Source: a gamma proteobacterium L18
Lineage (GTDB): Bacteria > Pseudomonadota > Gammaproteobacteria > Pseudomonadales > Pseudomonadaceae
NCBI GenBank assembly: GCA_000497835.1
Contig: KI547168.1
Location: 139,528 to 203,527 of the forward strand
DNA length: 64,000 bases
Direction of reading: 5' to 3'
Below the pieces are notes generated by a model. That model was not told the origin of the DNA, searched no databases, and saw only the letters and a list, made by a program, of their open reading frames with translations. Made by a program: the position numbers and the translations under genes. Positions 21,501-29,657 of this stretch are shown one piece after another; position 1 is the stretch's first letter, and each line of letters opens with the position of its first letter.

Positions 21501-22508
21501 ATGGGTATCGATCTTCCACTGATCTGGGCCGTGATCATTATCTTCGGCGTCATGATGTACGTGATCATGGACGGCTTCGACCTGGGTATCGGGATTCTTT
21601 TCCCGTTCATCAAGGGCGAGTCCGACCGTGATGTAATGATGAACACCGTCGCCCCCGTGTGGGACGGCAACGAAACCTGGCTGGTACTGGGCGGCGCGGC
21701 GTTGTTCGGCGCCTTCCCGCTGGCCTACTCGGTGGTGCTGGAAGCGCTGTACCTGCCACTGATCCTGATGCTGATCGGCCTGATCTTCCGCGGCGTGGCT
21801 TTCGAGTTCCGCTTCAAGGCCCGTGCCGACAAGCGTCACATCTGGGACAAGGCGTTCATCGGCGGTTCGCTGCTGGCCACCTTCGCCCAGGGCGTTGCCT
21901 TGGGCGCCTATATCGATGGCATTCCGGTGGTCAACCGTGCCTATGCCGGTGGCGGCCTGGACTGGCTGACGCCGTTCAGCGTGTTCTGTGGCCTGGCGCT
22001 GATCGTGGCCTATGCGTTGCTGGGCTGCACCTGGCTGATCATGAAGACCGAAGGCAGCCTGCAGGAAGCCATGCACAAGCTGGCCAAGCCGCTGGCCCTG
22101 GTACTGCTGCTGGTCACCGGTATCGTCAGTATCTGGACCCCGTTGACCCACGCCGACATCGCCACCCGCTGGTTCAGCATGCCTAACCTGCTTTGGTTCA
22201 TGCCGGTGCCGCTGCTGGTGCTGCTGGCGCTGTACGCGCTGCTGAAGTCGGTGTCGCAACGCGCCCACTACATGCCGTTCATCATGACCCTGATCCTGAT
22301 CTTCCTGGGCTACAGCGGCCTGGGTATCAGCCTGTGGCCGAACATCATCCCGCCGGCCGTGTCGATCTGGGACGCAGCGTCGCCGCCGCAAAGCCAGGGC
22401 TTCATTCTGGTGGGCACGCTGTTCATCATCCCGTTCATCCTGGTTTACACCTTCTGGAGCTACTACGTGTTCCGCGGCAAGGTGAAACCTGAAGATGGCT
22501 ACCACTGA
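21501..22508 (+). CDS. cioB: Cytochrome bd-type (CIO) oxidase subunit II
   Basis: The 335-residue subunit II has about eight to nine membrane helices. It carries the family blocks VMDGFDLGIGILFPF and VAPVWDGNETWLVLGGAALF. It is needed for assembly of the bd oxidase. It is co-transcribed with cioA. A REP hairpin and a DUF2474 small-subunit gene follow. Confidence 0.96.
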   Translation: MGIDLPLIWAVIIIFGVMMYVIMDGFDLGIGILFPFIKGESDRDVMMNTVAPVWDGNETWLVLGGAALFGAFPLAYSVVLEALYLPLILMLIGLIFRGVAFEFRFKARADKRHIWDKAFIGGSLLATFAQGVALGAYIDGIPVVNRAYAGGGLDWLTPFSVFCGLALIVAYALLGCTWLIMKTEGSLQEAMHKLAKPLALVLLLVTGIVSIWTPLTHADIATRWFSMPNLLWFMPVPLLVLLALYALLKSVSQRAHYMPFIMTLILIFLGYSGLGISLWPNIIPPAVSIWDAASPPQSQGFILVGTLFIIPFILVYTFWSYYVFRGKVKPEDGYH

Positions 22509-22517
22509 CAGCCCCCT

Positions 22518-22591
22518 GTAGCAGCGGCCGCAGGCCGCGTCCAGCGCCCCCAGCGCGGGGGGAGCCGGACGCAGCCTGCGGCAACTGCTAC
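22518..22591. repeat. REP-type hairpin between cioB and DUF2474
   Basis: Imperfect 25-nt arms (22518-22542 and 22567-22591) are of the GTAGCAG-GCCGCAGGC-GCGTCC class also seen at 6828-6882. The hairpin may lower read-through to, or stabilise mRNA upstream of, the small gene. Confidence 0.75.
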
Positions 22592-22614
22592 GGACGTACA
22601 CAGGAGAGCATGCG

Positions 22615-22776
22615 ATGAACAGCAAGGAACATGAACCCGACCCGGCTGCCAACAGCCCCTGGTGGAAGCGGATGGGATGGCTGGTTGCGATCTGGGGCTG
22701 TAGCGTGGTGGGGCTGGCGGTCGTGGCAGAGTTGCTGCGCCTTTTCATGACCGCTGCGGGGATGAAATCCCACTGA
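22615..22776 (+). CDS. DUF2474 small subunit of CIO-type oxidase
   Basis: The 53-residue protein reads MNSKEHEPDP, then PWWKRMGWLVAIW and one membrane helix, ending AGMKSH. This is the pattern of the DUF2474 proteins coded after bd-type oxidases, analogous to E. coli CydX, which stabilises the haem subunits. A GGAGAG ribosome site precedes the ATG. It is easily missed because of its size. It is convergent with the c5-type cytochrome gene, with only 6 nt between the stops. Confidence 0.8.
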   Translation: MNSKEHEPDPAANSPWWKRMGWLVAIWGCSVVGLAVVAELLRLFMTAAGMKSH

Positions 22777-22782
22777 GTGGGT

Positions 22783-23076
22783 TCAGTTTTGCCGCGACAT
22801 CCACTCGATCACATGGGTGTAATCATCAGCGCTGCAATCCATACACATGCCACGTGCTGGCATCGCGTTGAAGCCTTCGGTCACATGCTTGACCAAGGTA
22901 TTCATCCCTTTCTCCAGGCGCGGCTTCCAGGCCGCGCTGTCACCCTCCCTGGGCGCCATGGGCAACTGCCCGTTATGACACATACCGCAACTGCGCTTGA
23001 AAACGCCCTGTGGCTCTTGAGCGGCATGGGCGGTGCCGATGGCAAACAGTAAAAAAAACAAGGATAGTATTTTCAT
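22783..23076 (-). CDS. Cytochrome c5-type periplasmic haem protein
   Basis: The 97-residue protein has a signal peptide (to AHA-A, about residue 18), the haem motif CGMCH (30-34), a distal methionine near GFNAMPARGM, and the CMDC cysteine pair typical of c5 cytochromes. It is a monohaem electron carrier in the periplasm. Its partner is not shown by sequence. It is transcribed towards the cio genes and is not in their unit. Confidence 0.92.
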   Translation of the reverse strand: MKILSLFFLLFAIGTAHAAQEPQGVFKRSCGMCHNGQLPMAPREGDSAAWKPRLEKGMNTLVKHVTEGFNAMPARGMCMDCSADDYTHVIEWMSRQN

Positions 23077-23597
23077 ACAAAGGACCTGGTGTTCAAGGAG
23101 TACTTGCCAGTGCAGTCACTCAATCGGCAATGACGAAACGGGAAGAACGGTCGTTTACCTGAACGTCCGCTGGCCCGGCATTCCAAGCCACTGTGTAGCG
23201 CCTGCTCCCAGTGCGTTCTAGGGCGTGATGTCCGCGTAGGGGCTCCGTTTCGGCGGGGTAACATCCACTGATTAAAGTCAGGCGTGACCGCGGAGAAAGA
23301 TTTTTATGGAGTCCCTGCAGAGAACTCACAGCCGCCCGTTTCCTGTCCCGGCAATGGCTAGATAAGGGGGCTGCAGCCTATTGTGCGCAACAGGGCGGTC
23401 GGGCGTATGGCAGGCTTGGCGGAGCACGGGGCGAGCGTTCAACGGAAGGTTGCAGCGCGCGTAGCCGCCTGTCAGGTGACGATGGCCACGCATCATACAC
23501 AAGGTAGCGTAGGGGAATGAGTGCTACTCGAGAATCTGTGACATTTTTTGTGTGCTCAGGTGTTCCCGCATGATCGGCGATGTTAAATTATTGCCCT
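23077..23597. other. 520-nt gap, no gene recognised
   Basis: The gap separates the c5-type cytochrome start from DUF2946 copy 4. No family is recognisable in any frame. The last 60 nt are AT-rich and hold the promoter of the DUF2946 gene. Confidence 0.5.
23584..23589 (+). promoter_or_regulatory. -10-like box, DUF2946 copy 4
   Basis: TAAATT (or the overlapping TTAAAT) lies 8 nt before the ATG; the spacer is ATTGCCCT. There is no Shine-Dalgarno. Confidence 0.45.
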
Positions 23598-23993
23598 ATG
23601 AAATTTGCCCGAATCAATCGCTCGCGCCTTGCCTGGATGTTGTTTGCCTTCGTCCTGTTCAATGGGCTCGCCTGCAGTTTTGGCCACGGGCAGATGCTTG
23701 GGGCTTTTTTCCACGGCTCAGATGCCGACGACTGCGGCATGCCGCAGTCGGCCATGGCCGCCATGCCTGAAATGGCAGGTACTACCCTTGCCAAGGCCAT
23801 CAAGGCGCCACTAGCCATGAAGCACATGGATAACGCCTGCTCCTTCGCCGGCACCATGGCCTTGGCGCTGGTATTTTTTATCGCCCTGGGCTGGCTTTGC
23901 CGCGTCGGTTGCGGCCACCCCCCGCAGCCCGTCAGCCGTTATCGACGTCCCCCTCGCCATGCCCTCCCCGGACTCCACCCCCACGCCCCCTGA
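23598..23993 (+). CDS. DUF2946 family protein, copy 4 (PepSY/TBDR-C unit)
   Basis: The 131-residue protein has an N-terminal helix with the motif LFNGLACSFGHGQM. A Met/His/Cys-containing loop follows (CGMPQSAMAAMPEM, then KHMDNAC), then a second helix and a basic tail ending GLHPHAP. I chose ATG 23598 as the helix-proximal start. The next same-strand genes are a PepSY protein and TBDR-C. The C-terminal HPHAP is a variant of the NPRAP ending of its paralogues. Confidence 0.78.
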   Translation: MKFARINRSRLAWMLFAFVLFNGLACSFGHGQMLGAFFHGSDADDCGMPQSAMAAMPEMAGTTLAKAIKAPLAMKHMDNACSFAGTMALALVFFIALGWLCRVGCGHPPQPVSRYRRPPRHALPGLHPHAP

Positions 23994-24099
23994 GGCCTCA
24001 GGTTTGTCGACCCTCGCGTCGGCTCGTTGCCGATCCTGAATAGTCTTGCCAGGCACTCCCCTTCAGAGAGAGGCTGGCATCATTGTGGTGAGTCAAAAA

Positions 24100-25470
24100 A
24101 TGTCTGAACCGTACGTTGTCACGGCGCCTGTCGCGCCGGGGCCGCTGCTTGCCTGGGTGAGAAGGTTGCACTTCATCATTGGCATGGCAGTGAGCCCCTT
24201 CCTGCTGGTGGCTGCGCTCAGCGGCATGCTCTATGCGCTGACGCCGCAGTTGGAAAACCATCTATATTCCTACGCCTTGCACACCGATAGCCATGGCCCA
24301 GCCCGGAGTCTGCTAGCCCAGGTGCAGGCGGCCCAGGCCGTTGCGGGCTCCGATGCCCGCATAACCGCCGTGCGCCCTGCTCCAGGGCCAGGCGATACCA
24401 CGCGCGTGATGTTTAGCGCACCGGGGTTGGGGGCTTCGGAAAGCCGTGCGTTATTCATCGATCCGGCCACCGGCCAGGTACGCGGTGACCTGACGGTGTA
24501 CGGCACCAGCGGCGTGCTGCCGTTGCGCATGCGCATCGACCAGTTTCATCGCGGTCTGTTGCTAGGTGAAGCTGGGCGCTTGTACAGCGAACTGGCCGCG
24601 TCGTGGTTGTGGGTCGCTGCGCTAGGGGGGCTGGCACTATGGTTCAATCAGCGCCGACGTAAGGTCGCGCCTTTGCGCCGGCTTCACGCCAGCAGCGGGC
24701 TGTGGTTGATGGTCGGTTTCCTATTCTTTTCTGCCACGGGCCTGACTTGGTCGCGCTTTGCTGGTGACAACATCGGCGTACTGCGTGGCTACTGGGGCTG
24801 GGCCACGCCCAGTGTCGCCACCTCGTTAGGCAAACACATGAGCATGCCCAAGGATGAGCACGCCGAACACCATGGCATGCACATGAGCATGCCGGTGCTC
24901 CCGGTGGATCCGGCGCTGTTTGATCGTGTCCTGGCTATGGCGCGCAGCCAGGGTTTAGCGGCCAAATTGATGGAAATCAAGCCGGCAACCGCTGAAGGCC
25001 ATGCGTGGGTCGTGAGCGAAATCGACCGCGGCTGGCCCACCCAGGTCGATGCGTTGGCCATTGACCCAACCGCAATGAAGGTAGTCGACCATGTAAGGTT
25101 TGCTGATTATCCGTTGGCGGCCAAGCTGACCCGTTGGGGCATCGATGCTCATATGGGCGCGTTGTTCGGGGTGGCCAACCAACTGGTGTTGCTGGTGTTT
25201 GCCGCAGGTCTAGTAGTGATGGTGGTATGGGGGTACGTGTTGTGGTGGCGGCGCCGGCCGTTGTTGGTCATCGGTCGCCCGCGGGTGCATAGCCTGCTGA
25301 GTGACTGGCTGGGTTTGAGCAGGGGCACGCGTAGCGTTGTGATGCTGGTGGCGATTGCCTTGGGACTGGCCTTGCCGGTACTGGGCGCAAGCTTATTGGG
25401 GTTTGTGCTTTACGACCTGCTGGCCGGGCGCCTGGGCCGGCTGCTGGTGCCGATCGAAGATCGGTACTGA
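24100..25470 (+). CDS. PepSY-associated membrane protein with HMSMP repeats
   Basis: The 456-residue inner-membrane protein has an N-terminal helix with RRLHFIIGMAVSPFLLVAALSG, further helices near 165-185, 200-215, 365-390 and 415-450, and two PepSY-like periplasmic regions. Relatives include PiuB/FoxB-type proteins thought to reduce imported metal chelates. Unusual is a His/Met-rich insert (residues 246-265) in which HMSMP occurs twice around an EHAEHHG core, suggesting copper binding. A GTG at 24088 is an alternative start. It sits between DUF2946 copy 4 and TBDR-C, 47 nt before the latter, which fits a reductase for the cargo of that receptor (inference). Confidence 0.85.
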   Translation: MSEPYVVTAPVAPGPLLAWVRRLHFIIGMAVSPFLLVAALSGMLYALTPQLENHLYSYALHTDSHGPARSLLAQVQAAQAVAGSDARITAVRPAPGPGDTTRVMFSAPGLGASESRALFIDPATGQVRGDLTVYGTSGVLPLRMRIDQFHRGLLLGEAGRLYSELAASWLWVAALGGLALWFNQRRRKVAPLRRLHASSGLWLMVGFLFFSATGLTWSRFAGDNIGVLRGYWGWATPSVATSLGKHMSMPKDEHAEHHGMHMSMPVLPVDPALFDRVLAMARSQGLAAKLMEIKPATAEGHAWVVSEIDRGWPTQVDALAIDPTAMKVVDHVRFADYPLAAKLTRWGIDAHMGALFGVANQLVLLVFAAGLVVMVVWGYVLWWRRRPLLVIGRPRVHSLLSDWLGLSRGTRSVVMLVAIALGLALPVLGASLLGFVLYDLLAGRLGRLLVPIEDRY

Positions 25471-25517
25471 GGCCCGACGAACCTGACCCTTATCGCCGAT
25501 TCCCAAAGGAGGTACCC

Positions 25518-27719
25518 ATGTACCCGATCAACAACCGTTCCTTGCCGCCGACCCTTGTCTGCCTAGGACTGATGCTGCCGGCGGCAGCCATGGCCGACAG
25601 CGCCCCGCTGCAACTAGACGCCGTGCGCATCAACGACCTGGCTCCAGCCCCTGTACAGGACCCGCTGCACCTGGATGAAAAGAACAGCACCGGCAGCCGC
25701 CTGGGCCTCACCGCCCGGGAAACCCCAGCCACGGTCGAGGTCAAAACTCAGCAGGACATGCAAATCAAAGGCCTGCGCACGACCAAGGAAGCGTTCTCCG
25801 ACATCAATGGGGCCACGGTCGGCAACGTGCCGGGCAATCCTGCTGTACTAACCATGCGAGGTTTCAGCGGCAACACCATCAATGTCATGCAGGACGGCGT
25901 GCGGGTGGCCGCCTCGACCATCGTTACTCGTGACGTTGACACCTGGAACTACGACCGCATAGAGGTGCTCAAGGGCCCTTCATCGGTGCTCTACGGCGAA
26001 GGCGCGCTGGGCGGGGCTGTGAACATGATCACCCGCAAGGCTAGCCTCGACGGCCAGCATTTGGACGGCATGCTTAGCGCTGGTAGCTTCGGCACACAGC
26101 GCGCCGCCATCGGCGTCAATCAGCCGCTGTCCGACACCGTGGCAGTGCGGGCCGACATCAGCTCGTTGCACTCCAACAGCCTGTACGACGTGGACGGCCA
26201 GAAAACTACCGCCTTGGGTTTGACCGGCAGCCTGCTCTACAAGCCCAACGACAACCTGTCGATGTTGTTCGCGATCGACCATTTCGACGACGAATATGAC
26301 TCCACCTACCAGGGGGCGCCACTGGTGGCAGCCTCGGCGGCCGGGCATGCCAGCGGCATCGTCAACAACCCTTATGGCCTGGTGATCGACAAGTCCGCCC
26401 GCTACACCAATTACAACCCCGACGGCGCTCATTCCGGCGCGCGCAGCACGGCCGTGCGTTGGACCACCGATTACCGCCTGACCGACGACTGGAGTCTGAA
26501 CAACTTGGTCAGCTATTACACCGCCAAGCGCGAGTTCTTCCTGTCGGGCGACCAGGTGTACAACAGCAGCACCAGCAAACTGGACCGCACCGTGCAGCGC
26601 ATCAGCCATGACCAGCAGTTTTGGAGTGAACGACTTAGTGCTACTCAGGATCGCTACTTTGGCACCTTCCGCAACCGCTTCACCTTAGGTAGTGAATACA
26701 GCTATACCGACTTCACGAACCCGCGCCAGAACGGCACCACCACTTCAGTGGACCCTCAAAACCCCGACGTTGGCAGCTTTCCTTCCAGTGCGGGGAGCAA
26801 CTGGCCGGGGGCAGGCAAGAACGTAGTCTACCAATCCAACATGGACACCACGGCGCTTTTTGCCGAGGATGCGTTCAATCTGACCCCGGACTGGCTGTTG
26901 GTGGGCGGCGTGCGCTATGAAGACATCGATCTGCGCCGATCCATCACCGACCTTAACCTGGGCACGCGCCAGTCGTTCCATCCTACCTACGAACCGTTCT
27001 CCTGGCGCTTGGGCACGGTCTACAACCTCACGCCCGACGTGCAGCTTTACGCCCAGTACTCCACGGCGGTAACACCGGTGTCATCGCTGTTGCTGATTTC
27101 CACGGCCAACGGCGTCTTCGACCTATCCAAAGGCCGTTCAATGGAGGTAGGCTTCAAAACCAGCGCTTTCGGGGGGCGCACCTCGGTACTAGGATCGCTT
27201 TATTGGATTCGTTTGGATGACATCCTGACCCGTGATCCCAACGATTCCACCCTCACGGTGCAGGGCGGCAGCCAGACCTCTAAGGGCATGGAGTTGAGCA
27301 CATCAACGCAATTGACCTCGCAACTGCAAGTGGACCTGGGCGTATCGTTGGTAGACGCTCGCTACGATGACCTGATCGAGGCCGGCGGAGCGGACCGCTC
27401 CGGCAATCACCCGGTTAACGTTCCGCACACTACCGCCAATGCTGACGTTCTCTACCATTTGCAGGCGCTGCCAGTCACCTTAGGGGCATTCGTCAAACAC
27501 GCCAGCGGTTTCTACACCGACACGGCCAACACCTACTTCGTGGAAGGCCACACTACCCTGGACGCGTCGATCAGTTATGAGCTGAAAAACGCCACCGTGA
27601 CCCTGCGCGGACGCAACCTCACCAACGAATTTTATGGGGAGTACTCGGGCTATTCAGCCACTCAGATCTACTTGGGCGCGCCGCGCAGTGCCGAATTGGG
27701 GGTGACCTTCAAGTTCTAA
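25518..27719 (+). CDS. TonB-dependent receptor (TBDR-C)
   Basis: The 733-residue protein has a signal peptide (to about residue 26, AMA-D). The plug has TPATVEVKTQQDMQ, LTMRGFSGNT and IEVLKGPSSVLYGEGALGG. A long barrel ends LGVTFKF. It resembles siderophore or haem-type receptors. A strong AAAGGAGG ribosome site precedes the start. It closes the DUF2946-PepSY-receptor run. The cobalamin riboswitch begins about 25 nt after its stop and so controls the next gene, not this one. Substrate unknown; a cobalt or copper chelate would suit the neighbours. Confidence 0.93.
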   Translation: MYPINNRSLPPTLVCLGLMLPAAAMADSAPLQLDAVRINDLAPAPVQDPLHLDEKNSTGSRLGLTARETPATVEVKTQQDMQIKGLRTTKEAFSDINGATVGNVPGNPAVLTMRGFSGNTINVMQDGVRVAASTIVTRDVDTWNYDRIEVLKGPSSVLYGEGALGGAVNMITRKASLDGQHLDGMLSAGSFGTQRAAIGVNQPLSDTVAVRADISSLHSNSLYDVDGQKTTALGLTGSLLYKPNDNLSMLFAIDHFDDEYDSTYQGAPLVAASAAGHASGIVNNPYGLVIDKSARYTNYNPDGAHSGARSTAVRWTTDYRLTDDWSLNNLVSYYTAKREFFLSGDQVYNSSTSKLDRTVQRISHDQQFWSERLSATQDRYFGTFRNRFTLGSEYSYTDFTNPRQNGTTTSVDPQNPDVGSFPSSAGSNWPGAGKNVVYQSNMDTTALFAEDAFNLTPDWLLVGGVRYEDIDLRRSITDLNLGTRQSFHPTYEPFSWRLGTVYNLTPDVQLYAQYSTAVTPVSSLLLISTANGVFDLSKGRSMEVGFKTSAFGGRTSVLGSLYWIRLDDILTRDPNDSTLTVQGGSQTSKGMELSTSTQLTSQLQVDLGVSLVDARYDDLIEAGGADRSGNHPVNVPHTTANADVLYHLQALPVTLGAFVKHASGFYTDTANTYFVEGHTTLDASISYELKNATVTLRGRNLTNEFYGEYSGYSATQIYLGAPRSAELGVTFKF

Positions 27720-27744
27720 AGGAGTGATTCACTTACCCTCGCAG

Positions 27745-27860
27745 CAAGCGTGTAGAGTGCTGTGAGATGTAACAACACATTGCCAAGCGAGAAGCCGGTG
27801 TAAACCCGGCACGGTCGCGCCACTGTAACTGGACACGCCAGAAGTCAGACCTCGCTTGAC
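27745..27860 (+). ncRNA. Cobalamin riboswitch
   Basis: The segment has the conserved core GCCGGTGTAAACCCGGCACG followed by GGTCGCGCCACTGTAACT, and a B12-box-like GAAGTCAGACCTCGC at the 3' side. This is the aptamer of adenosylcobalamin or methylcobalamin riboswitches. It lies 50 nt before the NiCoT start. When bound it should lower expression of the permease, so the permease is tied to B12 status. Ends are approximate. Confidence 0.9.
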
Positions 27861-27908
27861 ACCTAACCCGAACCCTATTGGGCGCGTATTCCCTGAAAGG
27901 TAATTGTG

Positions 27909-28973
27909 ATGATTCGACAACTCGCGCAGGTTTTCAGTGACTCCAGTAGTCACGTGCGTACCAAACTCTTCGGCATTTACGGTGTACTCGTCGCCATCAA
28001 CGTGGTCGCATGGCTCTGGGCGCTGGCAGCGTTCCATGATCATCCGGTGTTGCTCGGTACCGCCTTGCTGGCTTACGGTTTTGGCTTGCGTCACGCCGTA
28101 GATGCCGACCATATTGCCGCCATCGACAACGTCACACGTAAGCTGATGCAGGAAAAAAAGCGCCCCGTTGCTGTGGGATTTTTCTTCTCTCTAGGGCACT
28201 CGTCAGTGGTGGTACTGGCGTCGCTGCTGGTGGCAGTGACGACCTCGGCAATGAGCGACCGTTTCGAAGGCTTCAAAGCCATCGGGGGAGTGATTGGGAC
28301 TTCGGTGTCGGCGCTGTTTTTGCTGCTCATCGCGTTGATGAACCTGATGATCCTTCGTTCCATCTATAAGGCCTGGCGCAACGTGCGCGCCGGTGGCGTG
28401 TACGTGGACGATGACTTCGACCTCCTGCTGGCCGACCGTGGCTTGCTGGCGCGTATCTTTCGCCCGCTGTTCCGCTTGATCAGCCGCAGCTGGCACATGT
28501 TCCCCATGGGTTTTTTGTTCGGGCTGGGCTTCGACACCTCCACCGAAATCGCCTTACTGGGTATTTCGGCCAGCCAAGCGTCCCAAGGACTGTCGCCGTG
28601 GTCGATCATGGTGTTCCCGCTGCTGTTCAGCGCCGGAATGTCGCTGGTCGACACCCTCGATGGCCACTTGATGCTCGGCGCCTATGGCTGGGCGTACATG
28701 AAGCCGATTCGCAAAATTTACTACAACATGACCATCACTCTGGTGTCGGTCGTGGTGGCGGTAGTGATTGGTAGCATCGAGGCCCTCGGGCTGATCAGTG
28801 ACAAGCTAGACCTGAAGGGCGGTGTATGGGACTTCGTGGGTGCACTGAACGACAACTTCGGCACCCTGGGCTATATCATCATCGGTATTTTCGTGGCCAG
28901 TTGGGCGATCTCGGTGCTGCTCTATCGCCTAAAGGGCTTCGATATGCTAGACATCAAACGCGCAGGCGCCTGA
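27909..28973 (+). CDS. NiCoT-family cobalt/nickel permease (B12-regulated)
   Basis: The 354-residue protein has eight or so membrane helices. It carries the NiCoT signature RHAVDADHIAAIDN (His/Asp metal selectivity site, about 61-73), LGHSSVV, and LGFDTSTEIALLG. Members (HoxN, NixA, NhlF) carry Ni or Co ions into the cytoplasm. The upstream cobalamin riboswitch indicates that cobalt for B12 synthesis is the physiological metal; direct preference cannot be read from sequence. GTG 27906 is an alternative start. metH elsewhere in this window is a B12 user. Confidence 0.95.
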   Translation: MIRQLAQVFSDSSSHVRTKLFGIYGVLVAINVVAWLWALAAFHDHPVLLGTALLAYGFGLRHAVDADHIAAIDNVTRKLMQEKKRPVAVGFFFSLGHSSVVVLASLLVAVTTSAMSDRFEGFKAIGGVIGTSVSALFLLLIALMNLMILRSIYKAWRNVRAGGVYVDDDFDLLLADRGLLARIFRPLFRLISRSWHMFPMGFLFGLGFDTSTEIALLGISASQASQGLSPWSIMVFPLLFSAGMSLVDTLDGHLMLGAYGWAYMKPIRKIYYNMTITLVSVVVAVVIGSIEALGLISDKLDLKGGVWDFVGALNDNFGTLGYIIIGIFVASWAISVLLYRLKGFDMLDIKRAGA

Positions 28974-29027
28974 CAGCGCGGTTCGGTGAGAAGTAAAGCT
29001 GCTCAACGGCTGTGCAAGTGCCGGGGT

Positions 29028-29483
29028 TCAGTGCGCTGTCATCGCGTCGGCCTGCTTCACGTCCACCTGCACCTCAAGCGGGCCCGCTTTTTCAAATTGC
29101 AGGGTCATTGGAAAGTGCTCGCCCGCTTTGAGTGGTTTCTCGACACCGGTGAGCATCACGTGGTTGCCTCCAGGTTTGAAGGTGACTTCGCCATGGGCGG
29201 CTATGTCCACGGCGTTGAGCATCTTCATTGCACCAGAAGTACCATCATTGGACTGGTAGTGCAGGTGGGCTTGCTGGGCCCGTGGCGTGCTCACGCTGAG
29301 TAATCGGTCAGGCTCGCTGCCATGGTTTTGGATGACGAAATAGGCGGCAGCACCTTGAATGTCCACGGGTAGCTCCCGCGACCAAGGGTCTTTGATAGAT
29401 AACTCCCCGGCCTTGTAATCGTCGGCTAATAAGGGGCAGGAGAGGGCGAGCAACGCGGCAAAACCGAGGGTGCGTTTCCTCAT
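29028..29483 (-). CDS. PCuAC-type copper chaperone, copy 2
   Basis: The 151-residue protein has a signal peptide (MRKRTLGFAALLALSCPLLA-D). Its PCuAC motif is HLHY, then MKM 14 residues later, and NHVML. The first ligand pair differs from the canonical HxM, with HLH here. ATG 29495 is an alternative start. It is divergent from DUF2946 copy 5 and convergent with the NiCoT gene. It may act with TBDR-D. Confidence 0.88.
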   Translation of the reverse strand: MRKRTLGFAALLALSCPLLADDYKAGELSIKDPWSRELPVDIQGAAAYFVIQNHGSEPDRLLSVSTPRAQQAHLHYQSNDGTSGAMKMLNAVDIAAHGEVTFKPGGNHVMLTGVEKPLKAGEHFPMTLQFEKAGPLEVQVDVKQADAMTAH

Positions 29484-29644
29484 ATTAAATTCCATTCTCA
29501 GTAGAGCAAGTGGTGAAATAGCATAAGCAACATAGACAGCAAACTCAGTTAGAGCAAATCTTGTGGGCAAAACAGCGGTCGCTAGGTGCGACCACGTTCT
29601 AAAACACTGAGGTCCCGACGATAGGGCCTTCCAGATAGTCATGT

Positions 29645-29650
29645 TACATT
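29645..29650 (+). promoter_or_regulatory. -10-like box, DUF2946 copy 5
   Basis: TACATT, the same hexamer as copy 2, lies 7 nt before the ATG; the spacer is GCCAGCT. There is no Shine-Dalgarno. Confidence 0.45.
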
Positions 29651-29657
29651 GCCAGCT

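Noticed and set aside
20067..22748. A long minus-strand frame over cioAB
   Set aside because: It is antisense to two clear oxidase genes, has a low-complexity His/Gln-rich product and no ribosome site.
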